From NCBI RefSeq assembly GCF_900184945.1, contig NZ_FXYF01000006.1, positions 62,001 through 126,000 on the forward strand: a DNA stretch of 64,000 nt, written 5' to 3'. Positions 24,718-33,132 of the stretch are shown here, piece by piece (positions within the stretch are counted from its first letter, which is position 1; each line of letters opens with the position of its first letter). This DNA is from Antarctobacter aquimaris. Lineage in GTDB: Bacteria; Pseudomonadota; Alphaproteobacteria; Rhodobacterales; Rhodobacteraceae. Made by a program: the position numbers and the translations under genes. The notes below the pieces were generated by a model. It was not told the origin of the DNA and did no database searches. It saw only the letters and a program-made list of their open reading frames with translations.

Positions 24718-26082
24718 ATGGAAAGCTATCAGCGACTGATCGACGTCATCTCCCTCGAAAGCCTGCGGATGCGGGTCGAACACTGGGTGCTGACGCAGGT
24801 CCTGGTGCCCGGCACGCTGGGCCAGATCGCCGTGGGGGCCTTTGCGCTGGCGCTGGCCTTCCTGGTCTCTGCCCGCGCCCGCCCCCGGCTGGAGCGGCTG
24901 TTCGACGCCGCCGGCCGCCGTTGGAGCTGGGGCCGCGGTTTCGGTGCGGCGCTGCTGGCCCTGTCGGTGCCGCTGCTCTGCCTGCCCGCCTTCCTTGTCG
25001 CCGCCTCCGTGGCCGGGCTCATGGGCCTGCCCAGCGGTCTCTTGACCGCGGCGCTGCAACTGACGGCGGCCTGGGTCGTGCTGCGGCTGCTCTCCGGGGT
25101 CATCCGCAACGTCTTTCTGTCGCGCGTGGCCTTCACGGTGGCCTTTGCCGTCACCGCCGCCAATCTGCTGGGCCTGTTCGAGACGCTGATCGTCCGGCTG
25201 GACCTGATCGGCATCAATCTGGGGTCGATCCACCTGTCGGTGCTCGACGTGCTGCGCGGCACGGTGCAGGTCACGCTTTTCGTCTGGGTCGCCCTGCTGA
25301 TCGCCCACCTGGTCGAGAACCGGGTGGAAAACGCCCGCGGCATGGCGCCCTCGCTGCGCGTGCTGACCAGCAAGCTCCTGCGCCTCGGCCTGGTTGGCGT
25401 CGCGCTGATCTTTGCGCTGACCAGCGTCGGCATTGACATCACCGCCTTTGCCCTTGTCACCGGCGCGCTGGGCGTGGCGCTGGGCTTCGGCATGCAAAAG
25501 ACCGTGTCGAACCTGATCAGCGGCCTGCTGCTGCTGATCGACCGGTCGATCAAGCCGGGCGACGTGCTGGAACTCAGCAACCCCTCGGACCGCACGGTGC
25601 AACTGTTCGGCTGGGTCACCGCGCTGAACGCGCGCTACGTTTCGTTGACCACGCGCGATGGCACCGAATGGCTGGTCCCGAACGAAGAGCTGATCTCGCA
25701 GCGCATCGTCAACTGGTCCTACAGCCACAACCGGCTGCGCCTGCTCACCCCCATCGCGATCGATTTCGAAAGCGACGTGCCGCTGGCGATGAAGGCCGCC
25801 GTCGATGCCGCCCTTGACACGCCGCGCGTGCTGCACAGCCCCGAACCGGTCTGCCGCCTGATGAGCTTTGGCGACAGCTGCGTCAACCTCGAGCTGCGCT
25901 TCTGGATCGAGGACCCGACCAACGGCATCATCAACGTGCGCAGCGACGTGCTGCTGGCGGTCTGGACCAGCTATCGCAATCACGGCATCCGCACCCGCCT
26001 CGGCCACCGTGACCTGCACATCAAGCCCGACTCCGAGCTGACGCTGCGCATGGACCGGCCACGCAGACCGACGCAGGACTGA
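24718..26082 (+). CDS. Mechanosensitive ion channel family protein (MscS type)
   Basis: 454 aa. About six hydrophobic segments precede the pore helix TGALGVALGFGMQKTVSNLISG (about residues 250-272). The beta domain follows (GDVLELSNPSDRTVQLFGWV, then YVSLTTRDGTEWLVPNEELI) and a C-terminal domain. This is the MscS core with additional N-terminal helices, as in YnaI/YbdG-type members. It releases solutes upon membrane tension. It stands alone between the second TAXI gene and the intergenic repeat. The Shine-Dalgarno is weak. Placement next to a solute uptake locus fits osmotic safety, but this is only suggestive. Confidence 0.9.
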   Translation: MESYQRLIDVISLESLRMRVEHWVLTQVLVPGTLGQIAVGAFALALAFLVSARARPRLERLFDAAGRRWSWGRGFGAALLALSVPLLCLPAFLVAASVAGLMGLPSGLLTAALQLTAAWVVLRLLSGVIRNVFLSRVAFTVAFAVTAANLLGLFETLIVRLDLIGINLGSIHLSVLDVLRGTVQVTLFVWVALLIAHLVENRVENARGMAPSLRVLTSKLLRLGLVGVALIFALTSVGIDITAFALVTGALGVALGFGMQKTVSNLISGLLLLIDRSIKPGDVLELSNPSDRTVQLFGWVTALNARYVSLTTRDGTEWLVPNEELISQRIVNWSYSHNRLRLLTPIAIDFESDVPLAMKAAVDAALDTPRVLHSPEPVCRLMSFGDSCVNLELRFWIEDPTNGIINVRSDVLLAVWTSYRNHGIRTRLGHRDLHIKPDSELTLRMDRPRRPTQD

Positions 26083-26097
26083 CGCGCCGCCTCGCGT

Positions 26098-26158
26098 CTT
26101 CTTCTGGCCGGAAATACCTCGGGGGAGTCGCGGCCCCGCCGCGACGGGCTCAGAGCCC
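26098..26158. repeat. Two-hairpin intergenic repeat element, copy 2
   Basis: The same 19-base core as at the left end of the window (here 26112-26130). It is followed by a 7-bp stem GTCGCGG/CCGCGAC (26127-26133 with 26139-26145) and then GGGCT/AGCCC (26146-26150 with 26154-26158). The stem bases differ from copy 1 but remain paired. It lies 15 bases after the MscS stop codon, a position suited to terminating that gene. The rest of the gap to 26336 is GC-rich and holds nothing I can name. Confidence 0.7.
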
Positions 26159-26336
26159 CCAACGGACGGCTCGCCCAGGCGCGCCCTGCCAAGGCTGGGG
26201 AGGCCCGCCTCGCCCCTCTCTGGAACGGAACCAGCGCCATACTAGACGCGCCGCAGGCGCGTTCCGGGGACGGCGGGCGGGGCGAAATCGGCGCCGCAAG
26301 GCGACGAGGAGCGCCGTACCGCCGACCTCACCTGCC

Positions 26337-29300
26337 TCAGTAATCGCGCTCGAAATAGACGCCGATGCCGCTGCTCCCGTCCGAGCTCAGCCGCCCGCGC
26401 ACGGTCACGCTGGGGTTCACCGTCAGGTTCAGGTTGATCTCGCTCTCGCCCTTGGCGTTCACGGTGACGTCGCTGTAGATGTTCTCGCCGATGTAGGTGC
26501 CGACCCGCGCCTGCGCGGTGCCGTCGTCCGCCGTGCCGATGTCCAGGTCCGACACCCCCAGCCCGCCGCGTAGCGAGTCCGTCAGGCCCAGCCCGCCGCG
26601 CCCGGACAGCGTCCGCACCGCGTTGGCCAGCTGCACCGCCTGCAAGGCCGACAGGTTGGTCACCGACTTGCCGAACAGGAAGAAGGACAGCGCCTCGTCC
26701 TGCGGCAGCTCGGGCACCGATCCCACGGTCAGCTCCGGCGACGAGGCCGGGCCTTCGATGGTGATGGTGATGTCGGTGTCCTCGACACGCGTCGTCGCGA
26801 CAAAGCGGATCACCGGATCGAAACTGCCGCGCAGCGCCACCGACCCCTCGGTCAGCTCCAGCCGCCGCCCCAGCAGGTCCAGCCGGCCCCGGATCAGGTC
26901 GAACTGGCCGATCGGCACGACGTCCGCCGATGTTCCGCTCAGCCGCAGCCGTCCGCCCAGCTCGGCGTCCAGCCCGCGCCCGCGCACAAAGATCTTGTTC
27001 TCCGCCCGGATGACCAGGTCCAGCGGATAGGGCGGCAAGGGCGCCGCCCGCTGCGCCTCGGTCTTGTCGAGACCGGCGAACTTCAGCGTCAGCTGCACGT
27101 CCTGCGGCATCCCCACGTGGCGCAACCCGTCCAGCGCCGCGTAGCTGGCGCCGATGTTGGGAATGCGCGCCTCGACAGTGCCGAGGTCGATCACCCCGCC
27201 GATCGACGCGCCGCCGGTCAGCGCGCCCTTGACCTCGACCCGGCCGCTCGCGGTGGTTTCGAACAGTCCCGCCTGTTGCAGCACCGCGTCGCGCAGTTGC
27301 AGCACCAGATCGCTGGCAAAGGGAGGCGTCAGCGCCACCGGCCCCGACAGCTCGACCCGGCCGCCGTTGCCAAGGTTGGCCGCAAAGGATGCCTGCGCCT
27401 GCCCGCCGGACAGCCGCATCTCGCCGCCCAGATCGTTCAGCACGATGTTCTGCGCCGGCGCGGCAAAGCGCGCCCCGCTGGTCGACACGGTGCCCGACAC
27501 CGCGCCCAGCGACGGCGCGCCGCGCAGCGCGATGTCAAAGGACAGCAGCCCCGTGACCACCTGCGGCGTGATGTAGCCGTTGGCCAGTGACAGCGGGGCC
27601 GAACCGTTCAGGTTCAGGTCCAGCGTGCGGAAATCCGTGGCCGTGGTGCCGCTGACCGTGGCACCGATCCCGGCGGGCCCGCTGCCGCGGAGGTCCACCT
27701 GCCAGCCCGATCCGGTCTGCCGCGCGGTCCCGGTCACGCTGGCCGGTCCGGACAGCTCAGACACGATCGACGCGAGGTTGGCCAGCCGCAGGTCCAGCGC
27801 CAGTTCGGCGCCGGACTCGGCCGCATAGCGGCCCGAGATATCGGCGTCGATGCCGCTGGCGTCCAGGCTGAGCGCGTCGATGCGGTAGGCGCCGCCCTCT
27901 TCGCGCGCGATGTTGACGTCCAGCTGGGTATTGCCGGTCAGCAACGGATCGACAGTCGGCAACCCGATGCCCAGCCCCTGCCCGCGCACCAGGGCGGTCA
28001 GCGTCAGCGGCCCGTCCAGCACCCCGCCCGAGGCCTGCGCCTCGAGCTGTGCTGCCCCGCGCAACGACATGCCCGCCAGCCCCGAAAACGGCGTCAGCGA
28101 CGCGACGGAGGCGGTCAGCTGGCCATCCACCTCCGGCCCCCGCAGCCCGTCCGGCGTCACCGTGCCGACAAAACGCACATCCGCCGGCCCCGCCAACACC
28201 AGTTCGTCCACCTGGTAGACGCCGACCTCGTTGCGCGCGAGCTGGACGTTCAGCCGCGTATCCCCCGCCAGCAGCGGGTCGATGTCCGGCCGACCCAGGC
28301 CAAGCCCCTGCCCCCGCACCGAGGCGGTCAGGGTCAGCGGGCCGTCCAGCAGCGCGCCGTCTGCCTGCGCCTCGATCTGCGCGGCTCCGCGCAGCGGCAT
28401 CCCCGCCAGCCCCGAAAGCGGCGTCAGCGACGCCGCAGAGGCGCTGAGTTGCCCGGTCACTTCGGGTCCGCGTTCCCCCGCCGGGTTCACCCGCCCGGCA
28501 AAGCGCGCGTCCACGACGCCGTCCAGCGTCAGGTCATCGATCCGGTAGGCGCCCGAGCTTTCCCGCTCCAGCTGCACGTCCAGCCGGGTCGTTCCCGCCA
28601 GCAGCGGATCGACCTGCGCCAGGCCCAACGCCACGTTCTGCCCGCGCAGCGTGCCCGACAGGGTCAGCGCCCCTTCCAGCAGCCCGCCCCTGGCCTGCGC
28701 CTCGATCTCGGCCGCGCCGCTCAGCGGGCGTTTCGCCAGCCCGGCCAGCAGCGCCAGCGACGGCACCCGCGCCGTCAGCGCGCCATCGACCGACAGCCCG
28801 CGCAGGCCACCCGGGGTCACGGTGCCGACATAGCGCAGCTGCACCGCGCCTTGCAGGTCCAGCGGGTCCAGCCTGATCGGCCCGTTCAGCGTGCGCGCCG
28901 CCGCCAGAGTCAGCGCCGTGCGCCCCGCAAGCAGCGGATCGACATCCGGTAGGCCCAGTTGCACGTCCTGCACCTGGCCTTCGGCGGACAGGTTGAACGC
29001 CGCGCCGTCGATCCGCCCCTCACCGGTCACACGCAGGTCCACCGAACCGGCCAGGTCGCGCCCCGCCAGGGTCGAGAACGGCGCCAGCGTCGACAGCGCC
29101 GCGTCCAGCCGCCCGGCGACCTGCGGCACCTCGCCGCCCAGGTCCACGGTGCCCCGGTAGGACAGACGGCCAGCCTCGGCCACGACGGCTTCGGCGTCCA
29201 GCGTCCAGGTGTCGCCCGCCTGGTCGGCGCTGACCACCGCCGTCGTCGCGCCCGACAGGCCCGGCAGGACCAGCCCGGTTTCCAGGATGCTCGCTTGCAG

Positions 29301-31058
29301 TTTTCCGCTGCTTGCCCCGGTGGCCAGCGTCCCGGTGCCGGTGATGCGCGCCTGCGGCGTGATCAGCGACAGCCGCTCGGCCCGCAGGCCGGATTCGTCG
29401 CGCACCGCGCGCAGGTCCAGCCGCCCCTCGCCGTCGATCAGCGGATCCAGCTGCGCGATCCCGGTGGCCAGATCGCGCGTCGTGCCGTTCAGGACCAAAT
29501 CGAAGCCGCCCGTCACCAGGCCCAGCTCACCCGTGACCGCCAGTTCCGCGCCGCCCTCCAGCGCGATGCCAGCCAGCCCGGCAAAGCGTGACAGGTCCTG
29601 CGCCGCCACCTTCAGGTCCGGCGACAGCACCGGGTTCAGCGAGCCGGTCCCGAACAGCGACAGCCCGCCGGTCAGCCCGTAGTCGGCCCCGGAGAGGTCC
29701 ATGTCGCGCAGATTGAACGGCGCGTCCGGCTGCCAGTCAAACCGCAGCGAGCCGTTCAGCGTCTCGCCCAGCGCCTGCGCCAGCGCCGCGTCGACCGGGG
29801 CAAGCCCCGTGCCCGACAGCGTCAGCGCGCCGGTGACGCGGGTCGCCGCGCGGTCGATCTCGCCCGAGCCTTGCAGTTGCAGGCGGTCCGCAGAACCTTC
29901 GGCCGTGGTCAGCCCGCGCGCGTCCAGCGTCAGCTGCCAGCCGTTGCCGCGCGCCGCGTCGAAGGTGCCCGACAGCGTCGCGCCCTTGATATAGGTCTGC
30001 GCGCCCGGCACTGGCAGCAGCACCTCGTCACCCGTGGGCGGCACGATGCGCCCCGACAGGTCCAGCCGCTGCGGCCAGCCATCCGGCGCCAGCGCCGCGT
30101 AACCCGTCAGCTCCAGCGCCTGCGCCCGCAGATCGAGGTTTTCCAGCTCGATCGAACCGTCCGAGCGCTGCACCGCCTCGGCCTTGAGCCGGATGTCATT
30201 GCCCAGGAATTCGCCGTAGGCGGGCGCCACCACCGGCGCCAGATCACCGCCGATGTCGAGCGAGAGGCGCTGCGTCTCGGCATCGCCGTCCGCGCGCAGC
30301 ACGATCCGCCCGGCCAGCCGCTCGACGCCGTCGGTTTCCAGCTTGAGATCGGCGGCGAAATCGTCAACCGGGGCATCGCCGGTCACGCTCAGCAGCACCG
30401 AAGGGTCGCCCGGCAGGCCCAGCTTGCGCGCCACGAGGCCGCCCGCGGGCTCCTGGAACAGGGTATCCAGCCGCAGCACCCGCGAGGTGTTGGAATAGGC
30501 GCCCGACAGCTTGAGCAGGCCGCCCCGGTCCAGCCGCTCCACCTGAAGGTCGGCATCGCCCTCGCCGCCCGACAGCTGGGCATTGCCGGTCACCCGCAGC
30601 ACAAGGTCCTCGGTGGCGACCGGCGCGCCCAGGGCGACCTCGCGCAGATCCAGCTGCGCGAGGCGCAGCGACACCGGCAGTTCAGGCAGGGCAAAGGCGC
30701 TGCGCGCCTCCGGCGCGGGCGGCGCATCGCTGGCCACGGTCACCGGCAGGCGCGGCACCTCGATCCGGTCGACGCTGATCTCGTCGATCTCGACCGCGCC
30801 GCGCAACAGCGACCCGCGCGTCCAGGTCATCGCGACGCCGGTCATGGTCAGCCAGACGCCATCGTCGTCGGCCACGGTGATCCGGTCGATGGTCGCGCGC
30901 GAACTCAGCGCCCCGGCAAAGCCTTCGATGCTGACCTCGCGCCCGGCGTCGGACAGCGCGTCCTCCAGCAGGCCCTGGATATAGCCCCGGTCGTCATCCT
31001 GCGCGAAACCGGCCAGTGGCCAGACGAGCAACACCAGCAAAAGCCGCAAGAAACGCAT
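26337..31058 (-). CDS. tamB: Translocation and assembly module protein TamB
   Basis: 1573 aa, in the size range of large alphaproteobacterial TamB proteins. It has a signal-anchor (FLRLLLVLLVWPLAGFA), a very long beta-rich body (AsmA/TamB-like, predicted beta-taco groove) and the C-terminal DUF490 region. The C-terminus shows LAGLDKTEAQ-type and DFDLIRGRLDLLGRRLEL-like segments near 1440 and ends in GVYFERDY. TamB spans the periplasm and works with TamA in outer-membrane protein or phospholipid delivery. The start overlaps the tamA stop as ATGA. Residues about 707-1040 contain three tandem copies of a 110-residue unit, described separately. Confidence 0.93.
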   Translation of the reverse strand: MRFLRLLLVLLVWPLAGFAQDDDRGYIQGLLEDALSDAGREVSIEGFAGALSSRATIDRITVADDDGVWLTMTGVAMTWTRGSLLRGAVEIDEISVDRIEVPRLPVTVASDAPPAPEARSAFALPELPVSLRLAQLDLREVALGAPVATEDLVLRVTGNAQLSGGEGDADLQVERLDRGGLLKLSGAYSNTSRVLRLDTLFQEPAGGLVARKLGLPGDPSVLLSVTGDAPVDDFAADLKLETDGVERLAGRIVLRADGDAETQRLSLDIGGDLAPVVAPAYGEFLGNDIRLKAEAVQRSDGSIELENLDLRAQALELTGYAALAPDGWPQRLDLSGRIVPPTGDEVLLPVPGAQTYIKGATLSGTFDAARGNGWQLTLDARGLTTAEGSADRLQLQGSGEIDRAATRVTGALTLSGTGLAPVDAALAQALGETLNGSLRFDWQPDAPFNLRDMDLSGADYGLTGGLSLFGTGSLNPVLSPDLKVAAQDLSRFAGLAGIALEGGAELAVTGELGLVTGGFDLVLNGTTRDLATGIAQLDPLIDGEGRLDLRAVRDESGLRAERLSLITPQARITGTGTLATGASSGKLQASILETGLVLPGLSGATTAVVSADQAGDTWTLDAEAVVAEAGRLSYRGTVDLGGEVPQVAGRLDAALSTLAPFSTLAGRDLAGSVDLRVTGEGRIDGAAFNLSAEGQVQDVQLGLPDVDPLLAGRTALTLAAARTLNGPIRLDPLDLQGAVQLRYVGTVTPGGLRGLSVDGALTARVPSLALLAGLAKRPLSGAAEIEAQARGGLLEGALTLSGTLRGQNVALGLAQVDPLLAGTTRLDVQLERESSGAYRIDDLTLDGVVDARFAGRVNPAGERGPEVTGQLSASAASLTPLSGLAGMPLRGAAQIEAQADGALLDGPLTLTASVRGQGLGLGRPDIDPLLAGDTRLNVQLARNEVGVYQVDELVLAGPADVRFVGTVTPDGLRGPEVDGQLTASVASLTPFSGLAGMSLRGAAQLEAQASGGVLDGPLTLTALVRGQGLGIGLPTVDPLLTGNTQLDVNIAREEGGAYRIDALSLDASGIDADISGRYAAESGAELALDLRLANLASIVSELSGPASVTGTARQTGSGWQVDLRGSGPAGIGATVSGTTATDFRTLDLNLNGSAPLSLANGYITPQVVTGLLSFDIALRGAPSLGAVSGTVSTSGARFAAPAQNIVLNDLGGEMRLSGGQAQASFAANLGNGGRVELSGPVALTPPFASDLVLQLRDAVLQQAGLFETTASGRVEVKGALTGGASIGGVIDLGTVEARIPNIGASYAALDGLRHVGMPQDVQLTLKFAGLDKTEAQRAAPLPPYPLDLVIRAENKIFVRGRGLDAELGGRLRLSGTSADVVPIGQFDLIRGRLDLLGRRLELTEGSVALRGSFDPVIRFVATTRVEDTDITITIEGPASSPELTVGSVPELPQDEALSFFLFGKSVTNLSALQAVQLANAVRTLSGRGGLGLTDSLRGGLGVSDLDIGTADDGTAQARVGTYIGENIYSDVTVNAKGESEINLNLTVNPSVTVRGRLSSDGSSGIGVYFERDY
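27941..28940 (-). repeat. 330-bp tandem repeat inside tamB
   Basis: The sequence encoding DPLLAG recurs with its 5' plus-strand anchor at 27941, 28271, 28601 and 28931, which gives three intervals of exactly 330 bases (110 codons). Each unit contains, in order, a DPLLAG-T-L-V segment, YRID-L-L, a GPEV-GQL block, SLTP-SGLAGM-LRGAAQ, and a DGPLTLTA-VRGQGLG block. A more diverged half unit precedes it in the protein. Gene-internal duplication is the simplest explanation. Confidence 0.85.
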
Positions 31059-32944
31059 CAGAATGCCTGTCCGATCCCTATGTAGATCTGCACGCCGTCG
31101 CCGGTATCACCGGCCACCGGCCCCGCGACGTCAAAACGGATCGGGCCGACCGGCGTGTCGTAGCGCAGGCCCAGACCCGCGCCGGCGTGCCAATCGCCGG
31201 TGCCGTCGGGAAAGCTTTCGGCGCCGACATAGCCGGCATCGGCGAAACCGACCACGCCGATGCTGTCGGTGACATCGACGCGCACCTCGGTCGACAGGCC
31301 CAGGAAACTGCGCCCGCCCAGCCGGAGGCCGCCGTAATCCACGTCGAGCGAGCGGTAGGGTTGGCCGCGCACGCTGCCCCCTCCGCCCGAGTAGAGCAGG
31401 AAGTCCGGCGGCGCGTCCATCGCGTCGGGGCCGACCAGCCCCGCCAGCTGCACCCGCCCGGCCAGCACGATGCCTTCGTCGGCACCGAAGGCGCGGTAGC
31501 CGCGCATGTCAAAGGAATAGCGCCCGCCGTAATCGCTGCGGTTCAGGATGGTGAACGGCTCCAGCTCGGCCCGCAGGTAAAAGCCTTCGGTCGGGTTCAG
31601 CTTGTCGTCGCGCCGGTCGATCGTCAGCGCGCCGGGAAACGACAGCAGCGTCAGCAGGCGTTCGGGTTCGCCGGGCAGCCACAGGTCGGTGATCTGTGAC
31701 CGGCTGTAGGAAATCCCCAGCTCGCCCGAGACCTGCTTGGAAAACGCCCGCGTCACGCCAAAGCCCAGCGCGAACTTCCGTTCGATGTAGTCGGGTTCGT
31801 CGTCGTAGCTGAGGCCCGTGGTGGCAAAGAACAGCGTGTCGGCGCCGTAGACGGCGGGTTTCTCGAACCGCGCCGTGATCGAGAAATCGGGGTTCATCCC
31901 GGTGCCGCCCAGCTGGGTGGCCTTGCCCTCGACGCGGAACCGTTCGGCCCCGCCCAGGATGTTGCGGTGCAGCCAGAAGCCGGACAGCCCCACCCCTTCG
32001 GAGGACGACAATTCCGCGCCAAAGCCGAAGCGGCGCGGCTTGCGGTCGGTGACGTCGATCACGATGTCCAGTTCACCGTCTGGCGAGGCCGTCTCGGCTT
32101 CGGTCAGGGTGACAGAGCGGAAGGTGCCGGTCGACCGCAGGCGGCTGGCCGCATCCTCGACCTCGACCGGGTCGAACACCTCGCCGCGCGGGATGCCGGC
32201 GATCTGGCGGATGCGCGCGGCGCGCACCGCGCTGTCCTCGGTCACGATCACGTCGCCAAAGCGCAGGCGCTGGCCCCGGTCGACGGTCAGTGTCACGTCC
32301 AGTTCCGACACGGGATGGCGCGCGGTGATCTTCTGGTCGGCGATCTGCGCCTTGGCGTAGCCCATGGACCGCCAGCTGTCGACCGCCACCTGCGCGGTGT
32401 CCCGCACGACGGTCGCCAGCGCCGGCTGTCCGGGGGCAAAGCCTTCGGGGATCGGCGCCCGCTTGTTGATCGGCGCGACCACCGCGCGGCCAAAGGTGAA
32501 CTGCTTGCCGGGGTCGACCCGGATCTTGACGTGGTCGATGCGCGCCGGCGGGGCAAAGGGCGGGATTTCGGCCGCCTCGCGCCCGTCGAGCGTGATCCGC
32601 ACCGTGGCCGAATAGTAGCCCTGCGCATACAGCGCCTCGACCAGCCGCGCATAATCGCCCTGCGCGGCGGCCAGGACGTCCTGCGGCGCGCTGTCGCCGC
32701 TGTCCTTCAGCGTGGCGAGAATCGATGCCGCGCGCAGGCTTTCCCCGATCGCGCCGTCCTCCTTGCCGACGATGGCAAAGGTCAGCTTTTCAAGGCTCTT
32801 GGCCGATTGCGGCAGGGTCAGGCAAATGCCTGTCATGGCGGCAAAAACCAGGGCACGCGAAATCGGTCGCAGAACCCGCACCCGCGTTCCGGACCACCCC
32901 AGGGGCCTGATCGCCCGCCTGCAGATATCTAGCCGCTCACCCAT
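31058..32944 (-). CDS. tamA: Outer-membrane assembly protein TamA (BamA/Omp85 family)
   Basis: About 628 aa. A signal peptide-like region (ALVFAAMTGICLTLPQSAKS) is followed by POTRA-like modules (about 60-290, including YYSATVRITLDGREA and FGDVIVTEDSAVRAARI) and a 16-strand Omp85 barrel. The barrel has RVSSSEG-like strands, LLYSGGGGSVRGQPYRSL (the RGY/RGQ loop-6 motif, about residue 530), and a terminal aromatic residue (GIGQAF), the usual outer-membrane insertion signal. It pairs with TamB, whose gene overlaps the stop by four bases. I took the ATG at 32944; a GTG at 32950 or an internal GTG near 32881, closer to the signal peptide, are alternatives. Confidence 0.92.
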   Translation of the reverse strand: MGERLDICRRAIRPLGWSGTRVRVLRPISRALVFAAMTGICLTLPQSAKSLEKLTFAIVGKEDGAIGESLRAASILATLKDSGDSAPQDVLAAAQGDYARLVEALYAQGYYSATVRITLDGREAAEIPPFAPPARIDHVKIRVDPGKQFTFGRAVVAPINKRAPIPEGFAPGQPALATVVRDTAQVAVDSWRSMGYAKAQIADQKITARHPVSELDVTLTVDRGQRLRFGDVIVTEDSAVRAARIRQIAGIPRGEVFDPVEVEDAASRLRSTGTFRSVTLTEAETASPDGELDIVIDVTDRKPRRFGFGAELSSSEGVGLSGFWLHRNILGGAERFRVEGKATQLGGTGMNPDFSITARFEKPAVYGADTLFFATTGLSYDDEPDYIERKFALGFGVTRAFSKQVSGELGISYSRSQITDLWLPGEPERLLTLLSFPGALTIDRRDDKLNPTEGFYLRAELEPFTILNRSDYGGRYSFDMRGYRAFGADEGIVLAGRVQLAGLVGPDAMDAPPDFLLYSGGGGSVRGQPYRSLDVDYGGLRLGGRSFLGLSTEVRVDVTDSIGVVGFADAGYVGAESFPDGTGDWHAGAGLGLRYDTPVGPIRFDVAGPVAGDTGDGVQIYIGIGQAF

Positions 32945-33132
32945 GCTCACAGACTATAAGATGATGCGCGGACGCATAGAGGCAAATGCAAATGACAGCA
33001 AGAATCAGCGCGCCTCCGTATCCCGTTTGCACAGGACCGGCTGGCGCAGGCGCCCTTGGCCAAGCCCCCGCCGGACCGGGCGCGCCGGCGCGCGGCGCGG
33101 AACCCTGTCACTGCCCTCGGGGCAACCGCCTC

